A DNA stretch of 64,000 nt from Epiperipatus broadwayi (taxonomy: Eukaryota; Onychophora; Udeonychophora; Euonychophora; Peripatidae). A program made the position numbers and the translations under genes. This document shows, piece after piece, positions 11,609 to 25,435 of the stretch (the first letter of the stretch is position 1; every line of letters begins with the position of its first letter). A model generated the notes under the pieces. That model made no database searches. It had not been told where the DNA came from and worked only from the letters and a program-made list of their open reading frames with translations. Location of the stretch: positions 60,001 through 124,000 of the forward strand of contig JAQFVV010006550.1 in the NCBI GenBank assembly GCA_028023455.1. The letters run 5' to 3'.

Positions 11609-12755
11609 ATTTCTTCATGATTTAAATGAAATATCTCTGTAGTTAAAAGAACATCACATGACCCCTACTTCTTATGCTTGTGTATAACTGTTTTAAAACA
11701 GGCAAAATTCACTATACATATTGCCACACACAGCAAGCTAGAGTAATCAATGGATGCCAGAAAGCTTGTGCATAAAATCCCCATTTAGTGCCTACTCATC
11801 TAATAACCATAGACTAGTTTCTGGCCTGTGGCCTTCATCAGTGAGGAGCCTTGGATCTGAGAGCATTGCACCTAGATCTTAGGATCTAATGCAACCCCCC
11901 AGCAGCCACCTTTTATCTTTACTTAATTACAAAACTATGAGTCTTAAAGTGAAAACACCTTAATGTTTTCAATCCAAGCCCATTAGCTTATATAGTCATA
12001 TGGGTCTGAACTCAGTTCAGTACCCATACATTTTGGTGTCTTTGGTTCTTTAATAATCATAGACACCACTATACTATTAGGCAGGATTGGTTTTAAGCCA
12101 ATAAACATCACTTGACCACAACTTCTTATGCTTGTGTATAACTGTTTTAAAACAGGCAAAACTCACTATACATATTGCCACACACAGCAAGCTAGAGTAA
12201 TCAATGGATTCCAGAAGGCTTGTGCATAAAATCTCCATCTAGTGCCTACTCACACAATATCCCCATACTAGTTTCTGGCTTGTGGCCTTTGTCAGTGAGA
12301 AGCCTTGGATCTGAGAGGACTGCACTTAGATCTTAGGATCTAATGCAACTCTCTGAAGCCATCTTTTATCTCTACTTAACTACAAAACTATGAGTCTTAA
12401 ATTGAACAATAATATTTTCAATCCAAGCTTATTATCTTATATCTCAGTTCAGTACCCATACATTTTGGTGTCCTTCGTTATTTAATAACCATAACCACCA
12501 ATATCCTATTAGGCAGGATTGGTTTTAAGCCAATCAACATCATATGATCACCATTTATTATGCTTGCTTATAACTATTATTAAAACAGGCAAAACTCACC
12601 ATACAGTATTGCCACTCAGTGCAAACCAGAGTAATTAATGGATGCCAGAAGGCTTGTGCATTAATGGTGATCATGTGATGTTTAATGAATTCATATACTT
12701 TAATCACATTTTCTTCATGATTTAAATAATATACCATTGCAGTTAAAAGCACATG
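11609..12755 (-). repeat. Tandem array of family-1 units (periods about 454 and 432 bp, third unit short)
   Basis: The same landmark, ACATCA followed by TGATC or TGACC and TTATGCTTG, recurs at 11651, 12105 and 12537. Units 1 and 2 run through the full repeat: TAAAACAGGC head, ATCAATGGAT, ribozyme region, TTAGGATCTAATGC, a TTTTCAATCCAAG middle, and the TTAGGCAGGATTGG tail. Unit 3 is a short foldback ending AATGGTGATCATGTGATG at about 12680. The outer flanks (11609-11655 and 12709-12755) are themselves a roughly 47-bp direct repeat. Unit 1 keeps the ribozyme core. Unit 2 (about 12255-12315) has CTGACAA instead of CTGANGA. Confidence 0.75.
11797..11857 (-). ncRNA. Hammerhead ribozyme motif (family 1), stem I damaged
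   Basis: CTGATGA is at 11835-11841, stem II is GGCC/GGCC around ACA, and GAAAC-TA-GTC spans 11812-11821. These core parts are intact. Stem I next to the cleavage site has three mismatches (C/A, T/T, T/T), so folding is doubtful. Confidence 0.5.
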
Positions 12756-12840
12756 TAATGATTTTTTTCCAAGCAGTTTTTATTAATAGCAGAATTACTT
12801 CCTTGACATAAACATAGTATTTGTGTATTTGACACATGAC

Positions 12841-12910
12841 ATGGGATAAACATTCATATATTTACCAATCAGACAATGGGATAAATATTCATATATTTAC
12901 CAATCAGACA
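12841..12910. repeat. Tandem duplication of a 35-bp unit
   Basis: ATGGGATAAAcATTCATATATTTACCAATCAGACA is present twice in a row with one difference (c/t). No function is apparent. Confidence 0.85.
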
Positions 12911-13439
12911 ACAGAGAAAATATTGATTTTATTCATAAGATAGAGTTGACTTCAACAGGCTGGAAATTTTTATTGGTATTTGTATAAGAACAACTCTCTG
13001 ATTTGAAATTTTGCTGTTTTATAAATTAAAGAAAATATAAAGCTTTTTTTAAAATTTTTATGAAAAATAAAAATTAATTTTATACCCACTATTTAAATGT
13101 GTTATTTACCTCACCACAATTTGGTATACACACTGAACAGCACAAAGGCTACTTTTATACAAAATTATAGTCAGATGACACCCTATACATTGTTCATTAT
13201 TATTCATGTGGATAAAATAAATAAAATGTCTATATTTGATCTACATTACTAACATAAGTGTGACACTCAGAAGAGAAATCTTAAATCTGAGAGTGAATGT
13301 CATCACAAGGTCAAAATTTTCACACTTAAACATGAGAAGAACATAGCTTTCAGTTCTGAACATAGATTATGGTGGTGATGTTAATAATTGTGACATAGTA
13401 ATCCAAACAGAAATTCAGCACCAAATAAATTTATATAAA

Positions 13440-13590
13440 TTAATGTGCCAATAGCTCTTATCAAGCTTTTTAGAACATTCCTATCCCCAGGCCAGTTTCA
13501 TGCTTTTGGAACTCCTCAGTGAGACACTAGGATATTCAAGCACTAGATTTAAAGTATCAGGTGAAGCCACACTTTATCTAATGGTTAACT
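13440..13590 (-). repeat. Family-2/3-like repeat fragment with decayed hammerhead
   Basis: Minus-strand reading gives CTGAGGA, a GTTCC...GCAT arm, GAAAC-TG-GCC and a stem I partner TGGGGATAGG. The cleavage triplet GCC instead of GUC makes it non-functional as read. Confidence 0.45.
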
Positions 13591-13750
13591 ATTAAATAGA
13601 AAATGTAAAATTTTCAGACATCTATGTGTCTTCAAATCCAGATATCTAACTTAAAAAACAGTCATATGGAATTGAACAAAGTTCAGAGATACCATATATT
13701 AATAGATTTAGCAATATAAAATCACCAAAACCTGAAGAGCAATAACAACA

Positions 13751-13955
13751 ATTGCAAGGAAATTAAGTCATATATCACATGACTTAATTTAATAAGCTTG
13801 TATTACAAATGTTATATAATGAGCATGCCAGTAGCTTTAACAAGCCATAGTTAGAAACTGGTCTGAGGATAGGATAGCATGCTCATTATATAACATTTGT
13901 AATATAAGCTTATTAAATTAAGTCATGTGATATATGACTTGATTTCCTTGCAAAT
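13751..13955. repeat. Near-perfect palindrome (about 78-bp arms) with half a hammerhead in the loop
   Basis: The arms are 13751-13829 and about 13877-13955. They start ATTGCAAGGAAAT and end ATTTCCTTGCAAAT, and pair almost without error (one pair of changes around TTGTATTAC/GTAATATAA). The loop (13830-13876) contains GAAACTGGTCTGAGGATAGG, the 3' half of a hammerhead, without the CTGANGA half. This ties it to the ribozyme foldbacks. Confidence 0.8.
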
Positions 13956-16900
13956 AAATTTATGAACTCAAAAATCAGTTGAAGTAAAAGCAGCTGTTTT
14001 ATATGAACTTGTTGCAACCAAAAATATTATAAGTGTGAATCCTAAGAAAGGAAAAACTGTGAAAGTACATGATAAAATAAATATTTCTGCAGACTTTATT
14101 GAAAACTCTGATATAAAATATGATAGTCCTGTTATATAACTCTGAGTAATCTGAAATAACATGTGACAAGTGATAGTATAAACTATCCACTTTCAAGAAT
14201 TCCAAAAAACCTAATAAGGAATTGTAAAGAGATCTTATTGGTAGCAAATTTCAAGATTCTTTGTCCTATATAAAAATAAAAGATAAAGAACAAGGAAACA
14301 TTTTTCAAGATATTTACTAGTATGGAGTACATCAAAAGGAATTATTTATAGTGTACTATGTCATGCCTTTTGCACTCCAAAGAACAAAAACTTAAACAGT
14401 TTTGCCTAAGAAGGAGTTTCATCTGAAATAAATATTGGATTTTTTTTTTGAAATTTTGAACTCTTTACAAAAGTAATACTGAACATAGAAAACAATATTT
14501 GGTTTGAAATTTCCTTTTGGGGTCATTAAGAGAACAGAATTTATAAAGACTTACGACTACAAATTCAATGCCAATAGTTAAGTTGAAATATTGCTTGCTA
14601 TAAAGGATTGAAGAGATAACATTAATGTTATCATTTAGAGCTATCCTGTGCAGTCTTATAAGTGAAAGGATCAGTCACAAGTTTTATGAAATCTTATTAG
14701 ACCATACTTTTTTCTATTAAAAGCAGAACAAATGGTATTTATTAAGGGTATCTGTGTGGAGGGGGAGGTAGACATATTTTGTAATTAAATGCAAATGCAT
14801 TAATCTTGAGATATGTAAATTTATTATAAAAAAGGTTTATATATATATATATATATAACCTACACTCCCAATACCACTCGTATATGTTACATGAGCGAAA
14901 TGCCCAGGCGCCAGTTCTATTAATGAATAGAACAATATAACAAGATATATGATACAAAATTGTTATTGAGACTCTTCACTTAAGTCTATGTTCAGCTCAG
15001 CTCAGTGGGAGGCTATAGGAAGTTCAAAAGATATATGATTATAAGTAAATGAAAGAAGAAATATTACAAAACATTAAATATAATGTAAATCCTTTTTATT
15101 AATTAATTGTGTGATAAAGAATCACAATGTTTATTTGTACAATCTATTAAAATATACTTTAAACTTAATTTCTTCCCTCATCCAAGTATAACATATATCA
15201 GCTTGCTATAATTATATTACTAAACAATTCTATGACTTCGCATATCATAATCTAAACATCTACTTTAATGCCAATCAAGAAATCTCAGGGAATTTAGCAA
15301 ACACAGTTGAATTAAATAAACTACATTGGCCCATAAGTTATAATTCTAAAGTATGATAAAATGTAATGAAACAAATTGACTAAAATATTTTATTGTGTTT
15401 CATTAATAAGATAATAACAGAAATATGATATTTTAATCTCATGTCATCATCTAACAAATATACCAACTTGGCAACCTTTCTAATACATTTATCCAGTGGC
15501 AAATGTTCCTTATAATGTTTGGATTAAGAAAACAATATCGTCAGACACCAGCAAATTTGATATCATAACTATAAAATAATATATCTACTCTATAATAGAT
15601 TTATGAAATGTGAAGATGTGGAAATTGAAACACAAATGTACACAAGAATAACTTAAGACACAGTTTTTAATAAATAAACAAATCATTTATTACACTGAAA
15701 AAATTTAGTTTATTTAACATTATATTTCTTTTTTTTTTTTACAATAGGACTACTTGTCTTACAGATTTCAAATTATCCAATAAACTTTGAGCATCAGTTT
15801 GGGATTATCCCATCATATAACATTATTTATAACCTTTTGAAATCAGAAATTAACAACAAAACTTAAATTTTCTAACTTTGCATACTTGTTTTGTTTAAGT
15901 GTTTCACTTAAACATATCATTAACATAATATACTATATTATTGGCACAGAAATATTTATGAGAGGATTTTCTATTGATTAATAAAATAAATCAAACTAAA
16001 ATATTTGGCTATCAACAAAGCAACTTTTTCTAACTAATGAAACAATCATTTTTAAATACATATACCTTTTCATGCATAACAATGAAATCATATTCATTCT
16101 GATGGTTTGATGATTTATAATTCTGTATTTCAACAACTTTATACCTTTATATTTTCGATATTGTTTGTATTACGTGTGTGTGTCAAGCAACGATAATAGA
16201 AAACAATCTTTTCTTTTAAACTATCCATTCATCAAGAAAATATGAAATAATTATTTCATTTCGGACAATGTCGTAAACCACCAAAAAATAAGACACCAAT
16301 TTTATATCAAAAATTATTTTAACTATTTATCTGGCCACATATTGAATAACACAGAGCTATATATTCATGATTATACAGACTACACATTCCAAGGGAAATT
16401 CACATGAGGAGCGAATAAACTCTTTACTTAATACTTCTACAATAATTCATCCATTTCTAAAATATACTGCTGGTGGGGACTTTTCCTCATCACCAAGACT
16501 CTAAGAAAAACATCACTTAATTTCAAACTATCATTTCATAATACACGTATAATATAAACTAGGCTCTACTCATGGAAATTATTAAAATATACTAAATAAG
16601 CAAAATCTTTTATCCCTACAAATATTAGAATGCATCCAGATTACTTTCCATTCACAGAACTCTTCTACATGTCTAACAATATATTTACACACTGGCAGAT
16701 AAATACACACAGATAACATACTAATCCATTCAATTCTATAGAATATGACACATCCAAAATTTATACATAAAATATTCACAAACGGAACTTTATTAAACAA
16801 ATGTCATAATTGTGCAAAACAGACACACATGCGTGGATAAGAATATACACACAAAAAAAATTAATTCTAAGTTACATACTATGCAGATAATATGGTAATT

Positions 16901-19900
16901 AAATAATACATTAAGGTATTATTTTTAATTCAGAATAAACTTTAAGTTACTTTTAGAATTTAGTAGTTATAATTATTACGAACGAACTTTCTTTATCATA
17001 TCTAGCAAACTATTTCAGTTATACGTTCATTGATTTTAAAGCCAAAATTCTCATTTTGAAATAATAAAATCTATAAAATAAATGTAAACCTCTCTCTAAT
17101 GATATGACAAAAAAAATATATTTCTTTTCTCTATCTTCGTAAAAGAAAAATAAGACATATTTTTATAAAATCAATATTTACCAACGTATCCACTGCTTGT
17201 GAATACGCATTCTGAGATGATCTAGAGATCATAATAACCCAAATTATAAATAAAACATAATAATAAGTATGCTTATCTATCTATAATATACATTAATAAT
17301 GACAAGCAATAAAAAAAAAATAAAGAAACAAAAGTTATTTGTTCTGTGACTTAAAGTATAAAAAGTATGCTTGCAAAGTTCTAATCCAGGTTTGTGAAAC
17401 AATATGGGGATGGATTCCAAACTGAATTTGAACATAAAATAAATTTCTGTAGGCTAATCAAAAAAAAAAATATATAATCATAACTTAAATATGATCCAGC
17501 ACTTTCAATGTTCATAGCATAACTATTTGAGCTACTAAATCATACGTAAGTAATCAATTTCTCTTTTATTATGACAGAAATATAAGACATTTTTAGCTAC
17601 AGTTGAACAGGAATTATTTTATTCACTTCGTAATAGTTTTAAATTAAGTACGCTATTATTTTTAATAGTTTTCTTAAATAGCATTTGACACTTTATAATC
17701 TAATATATGCATAGTTTATTTTTTTAAATATTGCCAATTAAGATATCATGATTTATTAGTAATTACACAATTAATACTTTATTATTATAGTGCATTTTTA
17801 TCAAAGAGAACAGAAATTGCACCACATTTCCGTCCTTCCATCCAACTTAAGTAAATATTTAATGAAGAGTTTCCTTTGGTTATTTGAAATAATTCACATT
17901 TTTATTTCTTTCATTAAATGCATATTATTTTTAGAAATACCAGATAAATGAATACTGTCACTTTTTTTTAAATTAATTTAAGCATGGCATGATATATCAA
18001 AATACACATATCCTTAATTTTAAATTTAACTCTCATAAAAGCATAATGCAGAAGATGGTGAAAAATCAAAATAAATTCTGAAAAACAGTCCTACATATGT
18101 TTCCAAGATATATTAGAAGGCACATGTGGATTAATTATATAACAATAATGTTCATGCACTCTATCTTCTTTCTTAATTATAGATAAATAAAGTAATGTCA
18201 TCTTAACATCAATGATATACATTTTTAAATATTAATAATTATGAGGTGGTTAATTCAAATGTTTAAATTAAGGAGAGTAATGAAAAAATAATGTACCTTC
18301 TTAAAATTTATTCCTGCATTCCAATTAAAGACATTCTTCTGTAATGAATTTCCTAAGATTTTTTAGAAGTTTACTCCAAAGCTTTTTAAATCAATTTGAC
18401 TTCAGCAACTGGCTGCAATTACAATTATAATGAGCGCTGACTGCAATTATCACAATAATGAGCAATTTTTTACTGGAAGCTATCTGTTAAATAGATATCT
18501 CCTTTCTCCTAGCAAAAGGTCATTTCCCTTCCCAAGGTTAACTCCCACATTTTTGCACCCAAGCTAATTACATATTCAAAAAAAAAATCTTTTCTTTTAA
18601 AAAAAAAATCATTCTGATTTTTACAAGTAAATCAAGACAAAAAAAAAATAATGATAATAAAATAAATAGCTTTTACAAACTTGAAAGAAATGAATATTAA
18701 TTAACTGTTAAACAAAAACAAATTAATAATTTATTTAATTTATAAAAACAATTCACCTATCCAAATATCGATTAATCATTGAAAAGAAATACATTTGTTA
18801 AATTATTAAAGATAATTTCTGTACCTTAAATGTCTTCATGTTAAATGTACTATCGTTTAATGTTATTAGAAGATGAAAATGAAGTGAAAATGATGCAGAG
18901 TCATACATGCATGCACATACATTATAATATAAATATTAAATTAACTTGACTAAATATAATGGAGGTGACTATTAATGTTGATAAAGGGATAGGTATCAAT
19001 GAATAAGGGATTAGGAAAACATTCAAATCAATACTAAACACTAACATAAAATAACTTTGCATTTTCCTGCCAAAAAAAATATACTGATTCCCATAATAAA
19101 TAACCCCTCTTCCTTACATTAAATACTTCATTAACCACAATAATAATAATGAATACTTATAAAGTGGTCAAACAACTGCATAAGCAGTCCATATCTAAGC
19201 TTTAAACAATTTCCAGCAAAAAATTTCATTTTTTTAATACAATATAACTATTCAATGCAGATACAAAGTATCTCAATTTCTTGTGCCATTCATATGGTCA
19301 CAATATATATATATATATGTGCCCTTTATATGGTCACAATATATATATATATTGTGCCCTTTTCTATAGGTCAATGATGGTTATAAATGGTCAATTACTA
19401 AAAAAATTTTAAAATTAATATTATATAGTATTTATAATTATGAACTGTGATTAAGTAGTAAAAGATTAATGTAATATATTTAATAATAAGTATTGTGATG
19501 GTGGGGATTGCATATAGTTCTATATTTTTCTAAATTATTTTTCAAAATTTTATATAATCATTTTAAATAATATAAGTAGCAAATATATTAAGACAGATAA
19601 AACTAGACTAAACACTGGAAATGTCTACGTGACTGTCTGGAATATTTTATGTATAAGCACCAGTTTAAATTAATACTAATAATTAAAATATTTAAATAGT
19701 ATATTATAGAACTGGATGGAATTGTCACACATCATAATAAAAATAAGTATTATACATTTTATTAATTATTGTTTTGAAATTATTTTAAAAGATAGTTAAA
19801 TTGTAATAGATAATAATTAATTTAAAAATAATAATAGGTTAATATTTAAGTCTATTACATCATGATTTTAAAACTTTAGAAATTGTTTATAAACCAAAGT

Positions 19901-22900
19901 AGGGAGTGACCAATAAAAAGATAGATCTTGGCAGACAACAAAAATCGTGCCAATTTATTGTATAAACGAGGAGAACAAAAATGTGTTGACTCCAGAGCAG
20001 AGGTAAAATTTTAAGCTCTTTAAAATTTCTTTCTTTCTTCAATTTATTAGTCAATTTTATTATAATTTTAATAATATCTTTGAAAGAAACTAACTGACAA
20101 TTTAAAATCTTCCGAAGAGAATCTAAGAATAAAATTTAAAAAAAGTTCTCATAATAATGTTTCACTAACTCCACAGTAACCTGCCAGTGGATTCTATCAA
20201 AATATAATCTGAATTTTCAATAAAAAATGGATAGATTCTGAAAACCAAGTTGTAAATTTTATAATATTCCAAAAATGTTAATGTTATTCATTGATATAGT
20301 TTGTATAGCGTATTACTATGAAAACTGCTTTCGTGCATATAAAATTAATGAAAGGACATTGTGCGCAAAGTTAATGAATAGAATGGAAAATAAAAAATAA
20401 GTATTATTCGTATAAGAATAAATGGACAAAAAGAAAAATTATTATTGAAATAATTTGAATTGCTTTCTTTAAGATGACCTGAGCAAATACTCCAGAAATA
20501 GTTAAAGATCGAAAATGTTGTATATAAATTAATAATGAATGAAAGTGAAATTACCAAGGAAAATACTTGCCTAAAGAAGAAAAAAATATTTTACAGAGAA
20601 ATAAATATAAAATATTGGATCCATGAAAAAAACGCAATTGGTACCGTAATGATTAAATAATTGTAGTTCTGCTAGAAATAAAGATGCATCAATGCGCCGA
20701 GGTAATATTCACCCGAACATTAAAAACTTTGTGGGATAACTAAATAAATGTTTTTAAATAATTTTGAATTAAACATTGAAACTAAAGATTGTCTAAACAG
20801 TTTACTAAATGAACTAATTTATTTAAAACTTTAATAATCAGAAAGAAGAACATTCGGACAAAGAAGAAATAATAAATATTATGGGACTAACCAAGATTTA
20901 CCGCCAGAAAAAATACGTGATTATGGTTTAAATTATTTTCTTTATTAATCTAAGTTAAACATTAAGTTTTAGATAGTGATAGGGAAACAAATACATTAAT
21001 TCGCAATATAACATTATATAAAATAATATGTTTTTTGATTTTGAATGTTCAAATAAAATTGTATGTGTGTGGAAATTTTGTATGTTTGCGATGCTCGAGG
21101 AGAAAGAAACCTACTACAAACTCTAATAGGAAGGTAAAGATTATTTTGGTAACATTTTATAGTTATTAATGATATAATGTATGTTTTATTTATCTAGATC
21201 AGCTAGGAATGGAATGAATGTAGTGCAAAAGTTTTATTGTTATGGTTATTGTAAAACGCATTTTGAAAAACAACACTCTAAAACACTTTGAGATGTAATT
21301 AGATTTTTTAAAAAATATGCATACGATAATCATTTAATGTGTTATTAATATAGTTCAATATAACCGATGGTTATGTCATATTTTCTGTTAATTTTTCCGA
21401 TTGGGATATTTGGGTGTTATTTTAATAAAACATAGATGTCGAACCTACAGTGTAATAAAGCAAGATAAATTGTTCTTATGGAATAGGGAAATGTTTTATA
21501 TTAGTGAATTTTGTTTATTGTTTTAAAAGGTAGTTAGTTTTATCGATGTTGGATACAGTAAAAATCTTGAGAGATGGTTTGAGTAGTGACTTGGTAGTAC
21601 GTGGAGATTCGGAAACCAAGAGGATGTATTAAAAACTAGGATGCTACAGGGAATGAAATAATAAGTAGTTTTAGGTGGTAATCAGCGTAGTTAACAAAGC
21701 CCTATGACTGTTACACATGTTGTCATGGACAGTGTTATTTTTATCTTTCTTGTGAATCTTATTAGATGTTTGGTAAAGCTGAGTAAATAGCTGCCACATC
21801 AAGCTTATCGCCAGGGTTATTAGACAATGAATGTCAGACCTATTCACACTGTTCCATACATTTTAAAGTATATATTTTAATAAGTTATCTATCTATCTTC
21901 CCGTTATCCTATACATCTTTCGCTATCTTTATCTGTATTTCTTGCAACTACATCGTTATTTGATAAGTCTATTGAAAAGAAACAATAGATATTTTAGAAT
22001 GTATGTCATGCTGTTATTTGAAATAAGAATAGTTAAGTATTAACAAAGAGTAGATTATGATTATTGAAAGAGAGATGCAGATATCCTAAGAAAAGAAGGA
22101 GTCAGAGAATTATGTTAATTTTTTCAAGAAATGAACTATAATTTTATAAAAATATATCCAAATAGAAATATACAAAAATATTAAAAATGATTTAACGTTT
22201 TCTTATTGTTGATTATATTTTAAAAATATAAGTATTGCATATTTAAAGAATGTAATAACATTCGATAATTATAATATATGTGAAACTGAAACAGGAGATA
22301 ATTAAACTCATGTTATGGCATTATACATGAGTATGGCTTATGGAATAAATGTATTAGAGTTTACGAGCATTAGAGAACAAACGTTATAGGTAATCATAAT
22401 ATTTGAACAATATGCAGAGTGACTTATATAGAGTTACAAGAAAATGTAATTTTTTTTAAGGGGAAAAACCATATTGATTGTAAATTTATAATGTTTATAA
22501 ATGATGTTTATCCACATATATAATTTATAATACGGTAACTTTAATAAGAAAGGGTAAAGAATAGTATTACCCATAAAATAGTTAAAATAAGTAATATAAT
22601 AAACCTAATGAGAAATAAATAAATAACTTATAAAGGGTATAATAATTTAAATTAACTATAAAAGAAATCTAAAAATGTATAATTCAACTATTGTAGCGGA
22701 AAGAAAAAATGAGGATATCCCTTGTAAATAAATGTAAATAGATTTGTTTGTTTTATCTTAATTTTGATTGTTGTTAATAAAATTCTAAAATTTGTGTATT
22801 AAAACTTGTGTCTGAGTTTTGTTTTCTCTACATCATTGCATGAATCCACAGGATATGTTTACCGTCATTAAACTAAGTATATAATTGTTTGCACAAAATA

Positions 22901-23870
22901 TAAATAGAGAAGTATATTTAATCTTAAATATTTATTGATGTTTTTTGTTGTAATTGAATAATTATAAAATTGCATTGCGTTATTTGTCATAAATCCATTG
23001 TCATAATAATTTGCTAAATTGTATGCTATTAGTTGCCACTTGCTTCATTTATCAGATTATCTAAACACTGCCACTTACTAATTTATTTTATTACTTAAAG
23101 ATAAAAAAGGAGGATATTAGATTATTAACTAATTTATTACGGGTATGAATTTGCGATTAAAGAAAAGCTGTATTGGTTAGATTAAACAATGAAGATTGTG
23201 ATTATTATTATTGTTTTATTATTAATTTAATTCAGAGTAGTAAATTATGACACAAAATCCCTTATCATATTTTGCTACCTTATGTTAATTTTAACCTTGA
23301 ATAAAATTAAGAACCTGAGATTATTTCATTTGAGCTAGATAATTACTATTATTGTTATTATAGATAAAAGATTAATACTTTAATTGTTAAATGAGTCTTA
23401 GTGATTAGAAGTTGCAGAAGTCATAAGAATACTATGTAGTTACTATATGTAATAGTAGTATAAAGGGGGATAGTGTTCTTATGCCATTGAGGTGGTATCC
23501 TATGGGATATTATCTCAATGTAATCTACATTGTCACCCTTTATTTCCACTTCTAGTCTCATGAATTATAGAATAGTTATTTGAGTTAGTCTAAAACAGAA
23601 CCTAAGTTAATTTTAAGAAACCTGAGCTAGTAAAGCATTTAATTGAATATCTCATTAATTATTAGAGCTAGAACCCGGTGAGGCGATTTTCACTATGTTA
23701 TATTATTTATTTGCGGGGAAGTGGAGTACACATATACATGTAATTACATTTAGGGTGAGAGGGTAGATTGTGGTGTAACGTGGTGGGCTCGAGGTGTACA
23801 TAGTTACACAACATAGGTAAAGGGCAGATCGTGGCGGCCCAACTTTAGGGGCCCGATACGTTATAGAGGG
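13956..23870. other. Long AT-rich region without recognisable genes
   Basis: About 10 kb of A/T-rich sequence. Open frames are short and look like chance openings, with no protein motif and no convincing splice-and-frame pattern. Microsatellite TA runs occur at 14839-14858, and 19300-19361 is a short duplicated ATATGGTCACAATATATA segment. I see no tRNA, no ribozyme motif and no element ends here. Confidence 0.5.
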
Positions 23871-24062
23871 CAGAATATATATATATATCTGATGAGAATG
23901 TCAGAATCAGTGTGGGCTTTGAGTGTTCCATCATCAGATTTTCAATAAGATGGATGGCTGAAAAGTTGGATGGTGGAGTAGATTTAAGCCTCTCTATTAA
24001 AATATGAAGATTCGCTATCTTAATATAAACTGAGCACTGATTATATATATGTGTGGGAGATG

Positions 24063-24121
24063 ATAACCTGGACCAACTGATGAGTGCTGGTTTAGCAAGA
24101 AATATGTATATTGGTGATTAT
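24063..24121 (+). ncRNA. Hammerhead ribozyme, type I, family 4 (copy 1)
   Basis: CTGATGA is at 24077-24083. Stem II is TGC/GCA (24085-24087 with 24095-24097, loop TGGTTTA) and GAAA at 24099-24102. Stem III is ATA/TAT around TG. The cleavage triplet is AUA, ending at 24110. Stem I is CCAA/TTGG (24073-24076 with 24111-24114), an asymmetric internal loop, then an outer helix (24063-24068 with 24116-24121, one C/A mismatch). Cleavage 3' of A24110 is predicted. The weak point is A/A at the base of stem II. Confidence 0.7.
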
Positions 24122-24236
24122 TTATCTTTTCAACCTATATGTGGTCAAGTGTATTGGTAGTATGAGATAGTGTGGAGAGTTGAGGGTCTTGTGAAAGTCT
24201 GAGCTCAAAATACTCTATATATTACATTGTTTATAC

Positions 24237-24286
<50 letters not shown>

Positions 24287-24575
24287 CCTGTATGTTAGAT
24301 ATTAAATAGTAGCTTCAATGTCTGTCCAGCCCTTGTATATATACTTAAAAGGATTATGTTCTGTCCATGAGGGGTCAGAGCGACTTATGGTCAACCTAGA
24401 TGTGACAAGACTGTCAGCATCAGTGTGGGCTTTGAGCATTCTATCATCAGATTTTCAACAGGATGGATGGCTGTAGAGTTGGAAGGTGGAGTGGATTGAA
24501 GCCTGTCCATTAAAGTATGAAGATTGGCTATCTTAATATAAATCTGAGCACTTATTGTATATATGTATAGAGATA

Positions 24576-24634
24576 ATAATCTGGACCAACTGACGAGTGC
24601 TGGTTTAACATGAAATACATATATTTGTGATTAT
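24576..24634 (+). ncRNA. Hammerhead ribozyme, type I, family 4 (copy 2)
   Basis: CTGACGA is at 24590-24596 (C is allowed at the variable position), GAAA at 24612-24615, stem III ATA/TAT around CA, and the triplet AUA ends at 24623. Stem I inner helix has one C/T mismatch. The outer helix 24576-24581 with 24629-24634 is fully paired. Stem II keeps three pairs (GTG/CAT) but has lost its apical C-G. Compared with copy 1, changes fall mostly in loops. Confidence 0.65.
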
Positions 24635-25435
24635 TTATCTTTTTGACACTTATGTGGTCAGATGTATTGGTAGTATGAGATAGTGTGGAAAGTGGAGGGT
24701 TGTGTAAAAGTCTAAGCTCAAAAAAGGTTAAGAAAAATCACTTCTTTGGTAGAAATATTGCATGCAAACGTCATTATGGAACATTTGGTATAAGTAAAAT
24801 TAAAAATTGCACAAGTAAATATTTTATTTTTGAACAGTTATGAAATGTACTTTTTAAAAGAACATATAAAAATAGTAATTAAGTGATTTTTGTCATTCGG
24901 ATTTCCTGTGAAAACTATTCAGGCTATTATTAATTGATACTAATATAAATGAATTTTTAAGACGATTTTTCTTTTAGTTTTTGTCAATTTCATCAACAAA
25001 ATTTTTTTTTCACAGTAAATAATGTTATTATAATGGATGTTCAAAAATAATGATAATATAAAACATGCATGTTGCTGAATATGTAGATACTTAGTTTAAG
25101 AAATGCATCTTTAAGAATTGAATTTACTGCAGTTTTATCATTTCCATTTACATTTTTTTAGGTAGGGATTCTATTTCCATTGCAAATAGAACAATGAATA
25201 TTCTAATTTGGTCTTCTTTTGCAATAAAATTAGAAAATCATTTCTCAAATTCTGAAGTTTAACAGTCCTAGGAAATCTTGCAAGTCTGTGAGTGCATTTT
25301 TAACAGCTCTTATTTTTTCTGGATTTGGATATTTACTTTTGTTGGCAATAACATGTCTTAAAATCTTAATTTCTATAGTGGAACAAATATACTTCATGGT
25401 ATTTTATCATGCACCAAACTCTCATCTTTCACATA

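Larger units (their letters stand above)
23885..24735 (+). repeat. Two direct copies of the family-4 hammerhead repeat, with a (TA)n run between them
   Basis: Each copy reads in the same order: TGTCAG(A/C)ATCAGTGTGGGCTTTGAG, CATCAGATTTTCAA, a GGATGGCTG block, a TATCTTAATATAAA block, the hammerhead, TTATTTATCTTTT, GTGGTCA, TAGTATGAGATAGTGTGGA, and AAAGTCT(G/A)AGCTCAAAA. The full minus-strand copy at 40025-40385 ends in a form close to a pol III B box (GAGTTTGAATCCC on its sense strand), so this part may come from a tRNA. Copy 1 is 23885-24300 and copy 2 about 24405-24735. TA repeats at 24239-24284 close copy 1. Confidence 0.7.

Noticed and set aside
11609-12755. CRISPR-like or satellite array
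   Set aside because: Only two and a bit units of over 400 bp with internal element structure, in animal DNA; explained as a multimer of a mobile repeat.
23885-24460. A second hammerhead in family 4 at the CATCAGATTTTC block (minus strand CTGATGA)
   Set aside because: CTGATGA is there, but no GAAA and no NUH triplet follow at usable spacing, and stem I does not form.
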